Source: Gnetum montanum
Taxonomy: Eukaryota > Streptophyta > Gnetopsida > Gnetales > Gnetaceae
Length of the DNA: 64,000 bases
Direction of reading: 5' to 3'
NCBI GenBank assembly: GCA_015680685.1
Contig: MNCI01023332.1
Coordinates: forward strand, 129,163 to 193,162
Part shown: positions 22,636-33,717 of the stretch, in pieces
Layout of the letters: each line of letters starts with the position of its first letter
Numbering within the stretch: the stretch's first letter is position 1
The notes under the pieces: model-generated
Told to the model about the DNA's origin: nothing
The model's input: the letters and a program-made list of their open reading frames with translations, nothing else
Database searches by the model: none
Made by a program: the position numbers and the translations under genes

Positions 22636-25600
22636 CTAAACGGGAGGGTCGTCCCCTTTAAATTCACCAGCATCAGGGGCCCCTGCTCCACTGGGGCCAG
22701 CTTCTTGGGCATCATCGCCACCTTCATCCTGAAAATACCAAAAAGAAACAACCAACATAAGAATAAGCGAATGTTAAAATTTTAAACATTATTCAATAAA
22801 TCAACTTCACAAGGACAAAATGCTTATCATAGGAGATCCCCCTAAGCTGAATTCCAGCCGACAAAGGATTTCCTCTTCTGAAACGCTGGCCCAATCTATC
22901 CCATCAAGGCCTAAGTCAACGTCTGCCAAAGTCTTTCCTTTGTCGACAGCCGACCAAGTAGGACGTTTCAGAGGGAACTCGCCCACCGACACTTCCCCAG
23001 AAGCAGTTGTGATCACCCTTGTAGGCAACTCCATTTCCATAGTTGTATTTTGAGCAAAATTATCGAAGGCAGAACGCAAACCCAAACCCTCCACAAACAT
23101 CTCTAGTTGGCGCTTTTCAATAGACACCTCTTTTAACGACTTCTTGTAGTAATGTTTGTGATTTTTCTCATCCTGACCCCACTTATGAACCTTGGAAGCG
23201 AAGGCTTTCCAATCCTAACATTTAAGGTTCAAGAGATCAATTTGGGCTTTGCGCTCCGCCATTCTCTGAGTCAGCGACGCATGACGATTTAGTAGATTCC
23301 AAAATCTGGTGTATGTGACCTTGGACGTTCGCCAGGAGCGATCTCCGCTTAGTTTGGCAGTGGCGAACTCATACCGAGCCTTCAGATCATCACGTTCCAC
23401 TGACAATTCAGAGACTTCCTTTTCTTTTGCCTAAATCTGTAGCCACAACTTCTCAATGGAACACCTACAAGTCCATAATGACTTAGTGTTGTGCACAAGG
23501 CCTTCTGCAACTTCATCGTAAACAGGCCTTGGTACCTGCTCCACTTCTGGGGAAAGTGTGGTTAAACTTTCTATGCTAATGCTTTCAGAGGGATTCCATC
23601 TCAATTTAGCGCCTACCCACATGAAAAATACAAATGTTAGGACAATATAAACAAGATTTGAAATTCCAAACCTCTAAATGATTTATACCTATGTCAGGGT
23701 GGGCTTCCTGGATCCGTTCAACAACTTCCTCTGCGATTCCACCCACAAAATCCATTTTGCTTGGCATTTCAGACCAAGTAAATAGCTCACGGGTACGGGA
23801 TGAACTAACCTCCGCGGTCCTCTCAGGAGGAAATGTTTTCATGGGTACGTCCAGCCGCACCGTCCTGGTCTCGCTGCCTTCATCTGAACAAGATAAAAAC
23901 ATAAAAATAAAATACCATAGGAATGACAATTGGTCAAGCAATTCAAAACGAAATAAAAAGGAAAACATACCATGATCCTTGTCACCCTCTGGGGGGTTGC
24001 CCAAGTCCAGATTTCCCTTAAGGAAGCTGCTAAACATTTGGTTGACAGCGTCCTGATCATCCAAAGGTGCGGTTTCAGTGGTATTTTCCTTTAACTCCTC
24101 CGTTCCTCCGCCCTGGCTCTTCTCCGTATGTTCCTCCTCGTTATTCTTCTCCATGTTGGTCTCCTCCTCCTCAGTGATAGTCTCTAAAGCCTACTTCCTC
24201 ACTTTTTTAAAAAATTAAGCCAAAAATATCAATGACATGTAAGTGATTGAAGTAAAAGTTATAAACAAAACGAAAACGATAAAGCAATAAGCGGGCGAGG
24301 TCCGCTTACCAGGTTAACATCGGAGACTTCCTCAGTCGTACATTCAGGCCTTTTTAGCTTTGACTTGGCTTGGCCAACGATCTCCTTGATGACCCGTTCT
24401 GCCCTTCTAGCAGTGTAGGATACGTTGTCTAGCTCCAATCCCAAACTATCACGTATGTAAATTGAAGCACCAGATGATCCCCCTGTAGTGATAGAAACGG
24501 ATTCATCAATGCCTTCAGGTGCATCTTGGGATTTTGCTATCTCAAACAAGTGATTGATCCACGGGCGGGATAGCTGACCCCGATCCCGCAGAACAAACTT
24601 CTTGTCTGCACGGACTACTAGAAACTCGGAAAAACGACGAAGATAACCGGCGAAGAATGCAAAAGTGAAGTGGGATTGCGCCTCGACATTCGAACGCATC
24701 CACACTATCTCCTTGTGCATGCCCGACAACAAAAATTGTGCCCAGTTATATCGCATGCCCATTTCCAAGACAGTTCTCATGACACGAACAGCCTCAACCC
24801 CAAGACACTTCACCTGGGAAAGGGTTTTAGGGAATACCTGTGCCCTAAATAGGGGATATAATTTGTTCACTTCCACAAGTTTTGCTTTCCCTTGCATCGA
24901 GAATCCCTTGGCACCCTTGGCCACGCCTAGCCAATCCCTTTATGAGCTCTGTCTAATACTACATTTAAGCCATCTGCCGGTACGCCAAATAAGTTTGAAA
25001 AGAACTCAGGCGACAGATGAAAAACTACCTTAACACCCTTAATCCGGGTGCTGTAGTACGAGATAGACTCATTAAAAGAATCCACGATCCCAATCATCTC
25101 CCCTATGGATACGTTAGGACTCGGGGTCATAAAGAGCTCCATGAGGTCGGCATTATCTAGGCAATGAACGATGGATGGTGGAGCTTATCTACGCAACCAC
25201 TTTTGAGCCTTAGTCACCTCCTCGAACTTCATCGACAAGGTAGTCTCGGTTCGTCCAGTTGTCACCGAATCCCCACCAGGAGGCGCATCAACTGTAAAAG
25301 CAATTTAAAGTGGTCATATCAGCGTAACTCCAAATAGTTGGACAAACTCACTAACATATCTAGGAAATGTTATCATTTACCGTTAGTGGTGGATTTAGAT
25401 GTGCTGCCAGAGTCACGAGGGAAGACTGGCCCATTGTCCGACCAGTCTTCATGAAGCCACCCACGAGCTTTGCACATCGCAAACGCTCTAGAGAACTACT
25501 TATGAAAATGGACGATCGCTCCCTTCGTTTGACCTAGTACGATTCCACGAAGGGTGGGGCCCGTCATGAATGCCTCCAGGGCAGTGTGAGCAAGAGCTAG

Positions 25601-26990
25601 TCCTTCATCCTCAACGAGTGTCCTGTCCGGGTTGGTCTTCGGCCTGTAAAAAAATAAATGTCAAGACAAGAAACAAACACCAAACGGCAAAAGGAAATAA
25701 TAAACTTAAATAGTCCTACCTATCCACTCGGTACACTGTGCCAGGAGGATTCTGGAACAATGTGTGCATGCGGGCAGCTATGAACAGAGTATTGTTGAGG
25801 TAGTCTAACCCTCGAGGCAATAGTGCCCACACGCGCGTTAACGGGCGTGTTGACCTGGGCCCGTGGGTAGAACCATCCTCGTTAACAAATGGCCCCTCGT
25901 CAATGTCTTCTATGAAGACCATGACATCCTCTGCAGCTCCTGGCAGCATCGCCTCAAGCACACTCCGTGTAATCACTTCGCCACCTTGAAATTGTCTAAC
26001 ATGAATGCCAGAAACTCACATGCACCTTCCCTAAACCAAACCCCGTTGTTATCCATGGTTAAATCCAAGGGAGGCTCATCAGCCTCAACGGGGCCAACCC
26101 ATGTTAACACCCCGACAAGCTCAACAATAAGGAGGAAGCGCTTACTGTCCCTGCAAGTAATCAAGACGCCATGATAAATTAGCCATGCTTCGAAACAGCC
26201 CGAAAAGCGAGAGTTTACATTATGAATCAACACTTAAAATCTAAAAATTTACTAACTGTTCACACTCAACGTATACACCCCATAAACCAATGTATACGCC
26301 GGCGAAATTGTTTACACTTAGCATAATACACTGCTTAACTCAGCGTATACGCCAACAATGAACTGTTTTACGCACAGCATATACGCTGAACAAACCCTCA
26401 GCGTATACACCCAAGTTCGCTTTTAGCGTACATAGTCTACGCCAACAATGAACTGTTTCACGCTGTCGCCCGAACCTTTCACGCACAGCGTATACGGTGA
26501 ACAAACCCTCAGCGTATACGCCTTCACAGTAAACAAAATTTATGCTGATAGAACAAACAAATCACGCTGACAAAACTTTGTGCATAGAGAACTCATGATG
26601 CCATGGCTTACGCTGACATAATAGTGCAGGAAAATTTCTTACGCTGATAAAACTGATTACGCCCTGACATTCTACGCTAAACCAACTTTACGTTATGAAG
26701 TTACGCTCGGCGTATACGCCGAAAACCCCCTACGCTGAAAACCCCCCTACGCTTGGCGTATATGCCGATACTGTCTACACTGAAAAAGAGAAGCAAAGAA
26801 ATAATAATAGAGGCTGGGATCAGAGCCTACCTATGGGATGTCACAGGCCATGCAGGATCCTTGGCCGGGGCAGGCACTGCAGCATGGCTTCAGTCTCCTC
26901 CGCAAAGGTCAACTCGGGACCTCCTCCCCTAGCCTTCCACTTCTTTTCCTTTGCCCATCTTGGCCTCCTTACGCTGGTCGCACAAGTTTA
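22636..26990 (-). pseudogene. Antisense multi-exon gene inside E, unknown function
   Basis: On the minus strand, coding blocks are separated by short GT-AG introns: 25644-25719, 25292-25380, 24191-24309, 23884-23970 and 23613-23688. All five join in frame, for example codons split AG|G, G|TT and G|AT. A sixth intron ends at CAG near 22729; its donor is unclear. A probable 680-bp first intron (26151-26830) contains the decamer array. The predicted product is about 1,000 residues. The middle part (24310-25200) has VVFHLSPEFFSNLFGVPADG and MRYNWAQFLLSGMHKEIVWM, faintly like the 'putative plant transposon protein' families. It is followed by an acidic segment (EEEETNMEKNNEEEH), a Lys/Glu/Arg-rich region (23200-23430) likely to be coiled coil, and the tail EFKGDDPPV. 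Four stops (from CAG/CAA) and about three frameshifts (near 26900, 25985, 24930) make this copy inactive. I do not know its role. Confidence 0.75.
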
Positions 26991-27180
26991 CGCTGAATAA
27001 GAGAATTGTCTACGCTGGCACCTGAAAATTCTACACTCCGCGTCTACACTGGGGTTTAGTGTCAGGCGTCTACGCTAAGGGTTAATCTTCGGCGTCTACG
27101 CTCACAAGCAAGTTTACGCTTACGCCAAGGCGCAACAGTTTACACTTACGCTTTAACAGTTTACGCTCTGTCACTTACCC
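26260..27180. repeat. GCGTATACGC-type array between antisense gene and RT
   Basis: Dispersed CAGCGTATACGCC, TTTACGCT and related words, as in the LTR. A 16-bp perfect palindrome TCGGCGTATACGCCGA lies at 26707-26722. The part below 26830 would lie in the first intron of the antisense gene, the rest around its first exon and leader. Confidence 0.75.
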
Positions 27181-27216
27181 TCACGATTCAAAGTAAGAAA
27201 CAAATGAAACCCCCCC

Positions 27217-27224
27217 CCTTTATA
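27217..27224 (-). promoter_or_regulatory. Possible TATA box for the antisense gene
   Basis: The minus strand reads GCTATAAAGGGGG, about 230 bases upstream of the first probable antisense exon. It is the only clear TATA word seen there. Plausible but unproven. Confidence 0.4.
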
Positions 27225-27384
27225 GCGCTCCGCTGACGCCGCCGCCGCCGCTTGTGCCGTCGTTGCTCCCTTTTTGCCATTTTGTGCCTTTTTGCTCATT
27301 TTTCGCTAAAATTTGCCTAGGAAAAATAATAAAAAATATAAAAAATAGAAATTACTACATCCTGGTTCCCCCGTGGACCCCATT

Positions 27385-27620
27385 CCAGATGTTTACGCCC
27401 GGTAAGGGGTTAAACTGCCACTCATCGCCCGGTAAGGCGTTAAACTGCCACTCATCACCCGGTAAGGTGTTAAACTGCCACTCATTACCTGGTAAGGCAT
27501 TAAACTGCCGCCTACAGCCCAGTATGGCCTTAAACTGCCATCTTCCAATCCAGTAATGGCTCGGTAAGGCGTTAAACTGCCACTTATGGCCCAGCAAGGC
27601 CGTAAACTGCCATGCGTCTC
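27385..27620. repeat. Tandem array of about 30-bp units before RT
   Basis: Seven or eight units of the type 'ggtaaggcgttaaactgccac' plus a short spacer (27400, 27429, 27459, 27489, 27519, 27562, 27592). Open frames on both strands here (products rich in repeated NCHSSPGKALNCH or WQFNALPGDE) are products of the periodicity, not genes. Confidence 0.9.
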
Positions 27621-29281
27621 GGTGTGACGGTAATCCACCATTATACATTTACACATAGTTTAAAATCACCAAAAGACATAGAACAATACCCCTTTGCTTA
27701 TTCGGTTCTTTGTTTATTAGCAGGAGCGAGCTCGATGGACTGCCAACATTTAATCGCACCACTAATCATTGACGGACCATACGGCAAAATTACAAGAGAC
27801 TTTAAGATAAACCTCATTAACTTAAGTTCACCAACGGATGATGCAATCATAGCCTCAAAATAGCAAATAATAGATGATTATGAAGGCATGACAAAATTCC
27901 TTGACATAGAGGCCAAGAACATCACCGAAGACCCATTGGCTGAAACTCCCATTGTCATGCCCGATGGGGAAACTAAAATTTTAAAATTAAGCACCTTATT
28001 ACAATCACCATTAGCCAAAAACATTGAGAACATGCTTAGGGAAAATATGAAAGCATTCGCTTGGTCCTACACAGACATGCATGGACTAGATCCCCGAATT
28101 GTCCAACACAATATTATCCTTGACCCGAAGTTGAGACTGGTAAAACAAAAAGCACGAAAGGTTAAACTTGAGGTGGCATTGGCAATTCGCAATGAGATCA
28201 CCAAGCTTTATCAAGCTGGTTTCATTCGGGTTGTCGATTACGCCGAGTGGATGTCCAACATGGTCATTGTTCCGAAGAAGAACGGAAGCATTTGCTTATG
28301 CATTGACTTCCAGGATTTGAATGTCGCAACCATAAAGGATGACTTTCTTTTACCCAGCATCGATCAACTTGTTGACTCCACTACTGGGCACGCACTATTA
28401 TCTTTTATGGACGGCTTCTCGGGATACAATCAAATACGAATCAACCCAGAGCATCAGCTTCGGACAACCTTTATGACACCATGGGGAACCTTTTGTTACA
28501 CAATGATACCCTTCGGTCTCAAGAACGTCGGGGCCACGTATCAAAGAGTGATGACATTTATCTTTAGCGATTATATATTACACTCACTCAACGACTACAT
28601 GGATGACATCGTGGTTAAGTCAAAAACAGAGGAACAACATGTACAAGATCTCAACTTAGTATTAAAATGTTGTTTAAAGTACGAATTGAGACTCAACCCA
28701 AAAAATGTGTCTTTGGCATCAAAACAGGAAAAATGCTTGGATTTATAGCATCAGAAATAGGGATATGAGTGGACCCCGATAAGGTTAAGGCCATAACGAT
28801 CCTGAAACCACCAGGTAATCTTACCGAACTTTGAGGTCTACAAGGCAGATTGTAGTTTATCAGGTGCTTCATAGAAAAACTGATGGATAAACTAAACCCT
28901 ATGAACCACTTGTTACGCAAAAACGTCCATTTTGAATGGACTCCGCAGTGTTAACAAGCATTCGATGACATTAAAATGACACTTGCCCGGTTACCTACGG
29001 TTTATCCACCTCAAAACGATAAACCATCCTACATCTACCTCGCTACTTCAGATTCGTCCATCGCGTCTATGCTTTGCCAGAAACGACATGGCGGAACCGA
29101 AGTCCCTGTATATTACTTGAGCCACGCATTAGTTGCCCACGAGAAAAAGTACAACGACGTGGAGAAGTCATGTTTAGCTTTGGTCTTTTCTTTAAGAAAA
29201 TGGCGACATTACCTCTTCCGTAACCAGGTTTACATAATTTGCAAGGACAATGTACTAAGAGCCATAACAAGGAACATTTAA
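27612..29281 (+). pseudogene. E reverse transcriptase and first RNase H (few lesions)
   Basis: The frame is open from 27612 except for a stop at about 27861 (CAG to TAG). Domains: a pre-RT block (MENMLRENMKAFAWSYTD-like), VIVPKKNGSICLCIDFQDLN at about 28265, MDGFSGYNQI at about 28408, and the catalytic YMDD at 28596-28607. One base is lost in an A-run near 28700, after which the reading continues in another frame with stops near 28766 and 28832. RNase H follows (YYLSHALVAHEKKYNDVEK within 28976-29281). A good splice-acceptor-like sequence (TTTATTAGCAG) ends at 27723 and may mark the end of an intron removed from the sense transcript, as in Ogre elements. Confidence 0.88.
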
Positions 29282-29311
29282 GAAACAAGTCGAATAGCCC
29301 GGTGGAAACCC

Positions 29312-31210
29312 ATGATAGCCGAGTTTGACCTGTACTACGTAGCGCAATCATCAGTTAAGGGTCAAGCTATAGCAAATCAAATGGCAACATCACCAACACA
29401 CGACCAAGCAACTATAGACCCAGAGTTCCCAGATGAGAATATAAGGGCCATAGACATAGTGCCTAACGACTATGATGCTATTTTAAACTTTGATGGAGCA
29501 TCCACCTCTCGAGGAGGAAGTGCAGCTGCTGTCATCACCTATCCCTCTGGGGAGATCCGACCCTTTGCCTATCGTTTCAACTTCCACTGTACCAACAACA
29601 TAGCAGAGTACGAAGGTCTCCTTAGAGATCTCATGGCAGCTTTGGCTTTAAGCATCACACGCCTTGTAGTCAGAGGAGACTCGCAATTGGTCATAAACCA
29701 AGTCACGGACGTCTATACATGCAAAGCCCAACATTTACAACCATACTGTGACTTGGCAAAACACCTAATGAGGCAATTCGAAAGCATCGATGTGCAACAC
29801 GTCTCTAGAAATGATAACACCATCGCAGACGTGTTAGCCACGTTAGCGTTAAACATATCACCAAACATGTTCCACACGTTGCCAAGCTCCATAACCAGTT
29901 ATGCTGAACTAATCACCGACACCCTTGACACGTTGCCGATTGCATCTGTTAGTTCAACACACGCGGTGGAATGGTACAATGACATAAAAGAATACCTTTT
30001 ACGCGGTGAAACACCACGACATCTAACAAATGCACAGAAACATGCAGTGCGGAAACATTCTAAGCAGTATACCCTGGTAGGGGACACACTGTGTCGTCGA
30101 TCCTATGAAGGCATATTTCTAACATGCGTCAATAGTATCGATGCCCAAACCATTGTTGAACAAGTACACAACGGACTATGCAGAGGACACCTAGCATCGA
30201 AAGCCATGGCAACAAAGATCAGACACTTAGGCTATTATTGGCCACACATGGAATACGACTGTCTCTCCAAAGTCAAAACATGTAGTACTTGTCAAAAATG
30301 CAGCAATCTGATACATGTCCCACCAAATGAGTTGCATACAACGCAAATCACATGGTCCTTTCAAAAGTGGGGGTTGGACCTCATCGGCCCAATAACACCC
30401 TCGTCTTTCACGGGCCATAGTTTCATTATAACCACGATAGAATACTTCACGAAGTGGGTAGAAGCTGCTCCCCTTCGAAAAACCACATCTAAACACGTGT
30501 GCAATTTCATTCTTGAAAATATTGTAACCCGCTTTGGCATTCCCATGACAATAATCACTGACAACGGGCCACAAATTAGTAGTGCCGAGACCAAAACCTT
30601 TTGTGAAAATCTAGGGATCAAACACTCGTTTTCATCCCCTTACTATCCCCAGAGCAATGGACAAGCGGAAGCAACAAACAAGACGATTATTACAATACTT
30701 AAGAAAATGCTTACCCAGAGCAAAAGAAAATGGCATGAGCAATTGACATACGCATTGTGGGCATACCATACTACGCACCAAACTTCGACAGGTAAAATGC
30801 CATACAGTCTTGTTTATGGTTCAGAAGCTGTTTTACCTTTGGAATTGCAGGTACCGTCATTAAGGATAACACTTTCGGGACTCCTCGACGATGGGCAAAA
30901 CAATGATCTACGCATCATTGATCTTGACTCAATGGAGGAAGAACGCGTGCACGCCCTCGATCAGATCAAATGGTATCAAAAACAACAACGGCAACGACAT
31001 CGGCATGACATCAACAAGCGCCCTATCAAAGACGATGACCTTGTACTTAAAGCTGTTCGGGAACACCCGGACAAATTCTCAGCCAACTGGGAAGGGCCTT
31101 ACTTGGTAATTAAAGCATTTGACAATGGAGCATTCAAGCTAGCCGATATGGAAGGAAACGAATTCGCCAATCCAACTAATCACTTGTTCCTGAAACCGTT
31201 CTACATTTGA
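29312..31210 (+). CDS. E archaeal-type RNase H plus integrase (open)
   Basis: 632 codons without a stop; this is the C-terminal half of Pol, so its first Met is not the true start. aRNH: LNFDGASTSRGG, NNIAEYEGLL, RGDSQLVINQ and NTIADVLATL supply the D-E-D-D residues. Integrase: an HHCC zinc domain (VHNGLCRGHLA to CSTCQKC, about 30160-30300), then WGLDLIGPI, TDNGPQI (about 30560) and NGQAEATNKT, giving a complete D-D-E set. The C-terminus has WEGPYLVIKA and ends LFLKPFYI with no chromodomain. A separate aRNH next to the gypsy RNase H is specific to the Tat lineage. Confidence 0.93.
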   Translation: MIAEFDLYYVAQSSVKGQAIANQMATSPTHDQATIDPEFPDENIRAIDIVPNDYDAILNFDGASTSRGGSAAAVITYPSGEIRPFAYRFNFHCTNNIAEYEGLLRDLMAALALSITRLVVRGDSQLVINQVTDVYTCKAQHLQPYCDLAKHLMRQFESIDVQHVSRNDNTIADVLATLALNISPNMFHTLPSSITSYAELITDTLDTLPIASVSSTHAVEWYNDIKEYLLRGETPRHLTNAQKHAVRKHSKQYTLVGDTLCRRSYEGIFLTCVNSIDAQTIVEQVHNGLCRGHLASKAMATKIRHLGYYWPHMEYDCLSKVKTCSTCQKCSNLIHVPPNELHTTQITWSFQKWGLDLIGPITPSSFTGHSFIITTIEYFTKWVEAAPLRKTTSKHVCNFILENIVTRFGIPMTIITDNGPQISSAETKTFCENLGIKHSFSSPYYPQSNGQAEATNKTIITILKKMLTQSKRKWHEQLTYALWAYHTTHQTSTGKMPYSLVYGSEAVLPLELQVPSLRITLSGLLDDGQNNDLRIIDLDSMEEERVHALDQIKWYQKQQRQRHRHDINKRPIKDDDLVLKAVREHPDKFSANWEGPYLVIKAFDNGAFKLADMEGNEFANPTNHLFLKPFYI

Positions 31211-32625
31211 GTACAAGCTCAGGTACGTAAGAGTCCTAGAATCACGACTATAAACTGATACCACAGCTCACCCTGGAATCATGACAATAAACTGATACCA
31301 CAAAACAGTCCTGGGTTATGACTTAAAACTGACACCGCAACTGTCCTGGCATCATGAAAATAAACTGATACCCCACAATGTCCGCAATGACGATAAACTA
31401 GCACCCGTCTGGCATGACAGTAAACTGCCACCATCACAACCATCAGAGTCCGCTAAGACTATAAACTAGCTTGCCTCCTCATAGTCCGCTAAGACTAAAA
31501 AACTGGCAATGTAACGTCCACCACGACGCTAAACAGGCAATGTCCAACTGGTTATGACATAAAACTAACCTATGATAGTCCGCCAAGACTATAAACTGAC
31601 AAATTCATCTCTGGTTCATCAATCTGCCGCCACATTTGAGCTTCATCACTGCATCGCCCGCCATTAGGAGATCCTACCAACACTACTACCATTGACATAC
31701 AGTGCTTGAAATCTCTTTCGGCATCTTTGTTCCATCTGCCGCCGTGTAAGTCTAAGCTCGATTATTCACTCATGGTTTTCTTGTCTCCTTGGAGTTGTGT
31801 TTGCAGGATGACACTCAAAGGTTTTCGCACAAGAATGCACCTCATCACAAGCAGCCAAATGAGACAATGTTCACAACACACATGGCGAGCCTAAATCAAA
31901 CTGTACACTAGTACATTCCCATTCCCGGTATAGTTACTATTTGTTTACCGCCCTCCGATGCACCGAATACATTTAAAACTTTGAGCACACTGTCGTGTAC
32001 TGCAACACGATAAAGCAGTTGCAACACATGGCATGGCACCTGAGCATGAGTACAAGATCAACGCAAACCTCCAAAAAAAAAGAGAGAGAGACCCTTGGCA
32101 CTTCCCAGATAAGCCCCAGGCGGGAAGGCAGTTGTCTCAAAACCAAGTACTCATGTCCAAAATAGTCAAGAAGCATCTAGTTGCATGGCTTTGGCTCTCC
32201 GCCAATAGGTCCCCCCTAAACATTAAACACGGGCCCTGTTCCTCCAAAGAATGTAACTCATCCTCCCATGGCTTTGGCCTTGCCAACAAGTTCTCTTGAA
32301 CACCAATCGAGAGCCTTGTTCCGCCAAAGGACGCACATTGCATGTCTGAACTCCGAGTCTGCTAAACAATGGCTATTGACAAGGACCAGCATGCCGCACA
32401 CCTGAGCATCCCATTTCCCAAGCGCAATCCCTTAGGTAGTGATCGATCCCCACAATCTCTGTTTCCCTACCAACCACAAACTTCACTTTCCCGATCCCAT
32501 GTACTACTGAACACGGTGCGATGATGTCTAGTCAAGTGGCGACGGACAAGATCTCTACCGAGTTGCTTGTGGTGTTTTGCACTTCTTTGTCGATGCTTCT
32601 CGGGTCGATTCCTCCAAGTTTCAAC
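31211..32625 (+). other. 3' region of E with loose tandem repeats
   Basis: From 31220 to about 31600 there are a dozen units of the type 'tccgcaatgacgataaactg', related to those at 22106 and 27385. From 31600 to 32625 the sequence is unique and non-coding, with two copies of a 'catggctttggc...ccaa' word (32184, 32268). No gene is seen. Confidence 0.75.
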
Positions 32626-32638
32626 AAAGAGGGGCCAA
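32626..32638 (+). other. Polypurine tract of E
   Basis: AAAGAGGGGCCAA abuts the 3' LTR (TGAAACACC), the expected plus-strand primer position. Confidence 0.75.
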
Positions 32639-33712
32639 TGAAACACCACAAAATTCCGAGCTTGGTACTTCTCCAGTAGGAAGCAAGTCCCTAGGACCCA
32701 CGGACAACCACGACTACATTTGGTGTCACAAATGCTTAACTTTCACTAAGTATCCAGTACCAGCGTATACGCCCGACATCCACAGCGTATACGCCCAACA
32801 TATAAACCCAGCATAGACATCCAACTTACACGTCGACGTACACACTTCACATGTACGCTCAGCAGGTACGGTAAATGTTTACACCTGGCATGGAATCTCC
32901 AAAGACAGAATGAAAACAACACCGAAGAGCAAGAATTAAAGCAAGTCAGCAACCATCAGCGTATACACCCAGCGTCCATAGCATCTACGTCCAGCACATC
33001 CAACGTATACGCCCAGAGTCTACGCCCACCTGATACAGCGTATACACTCAGTAGATGTAATATATTGTATATTTGTAAACTTTATGCACCTGGTCAATGC
33101 GCCACGTGTCTCCCAACCCGAGTCTAGCGTAACAACCGGTATAAAACCCCACTTTTCCACTTGCATTAAGGACGGTTGGCAAAGATCCCAGAGCAGACCA
33201 GAGAACATTTACACTGCGCACCAGAGCTAAAAACCATTTTATGCTGGACAGTCCTGTATGCTGGGCACACAGTCTCTACGCTCCACCTATAGTGCGAACC
33301 AGCTGAGTCATCCCTGCATCCACCGGGGCTTTTCATCCGCCTTGTGTTCCATCACAACTGCATTAGACCGGTGCACTGTACTTTCATTCTGTAATATCAT
33401 TGTTTACAGTTTACGCTAATTTCTTACATGTGTTCTATTTACGCTCGTTTACATTTACGCTCTGTTTGCACCTGTTACGCTGTTTACGCTCTCGTTTACG
33501 CCCGTTACACCGTTTACGTATAACCCAGCGTATAGCACTTCAGTATACATTTGGGGAAATCCTTGTCTAATCCGCATGCGGACCACCCAAGGTACTCTAC
33601 CTTAGTGCATTCCAGCTCACCCTCAGGCGAAGGTAGGGTCTTCTGTACGTGTCCGGTGATCCCACGGTCTCTGTTTTCTTCCAGCCGGAGATCGATGATT
33701 TCGGACGGTACA
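32639..33712 (+). repeat. 3' LTR of E
   Basis: 1074 bp, against 1100 bp for the 5' LTR; part of the difference is a missing unit in the decamer array. It ends GGACGGTACA, followed by the CGAGG target duplication. TATA box at 33140-33146. Differences from the 5' LTR are mostly transitions, estimated by eye at a few per cent. Confidence 0.92.
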
Positions 33713-33717
33713 CGAGG

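Larger units (their letters stand above)
16890..33712 (+). mobile_element. Tat-like LTR retrotransposon E (innermost, 16.8 kb)
   Basis: Order: 5' LTR, primer site, one gag-protease frame (18119-22105), a 5.5-kb interval holding an antisense multi-exon gene and tandem repeats, RT and RNase H, a second RNase H plus integrase (29312-31210), a repeat-rich 3' region, polypurine tract, 3' LTR. The second, archaeal-type RNase H before integrase is the hallmark of the Tat lineage (Tat, Ogre, Retand). E is the youngest and best-preserved element: its aRNH-integrase half is open, and gag-protease is broken only by about six stops. Confidence 0.92.

Noticed and set aside
22106-27620. A foreign transposon inserted between E's protease and RT
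   Set aside because: No LTR pair, terminal inverted repeat or target duplication brackets the interval, and its repeats are the same as elsewhere in E. Not fully excluded.
27355-27656. Open frames of 80-100 codons on both strands with repeated peptides
   Set aside because: They follow from the 30-bp tandem repeat (multiple of three) and have no codon structure of their own.
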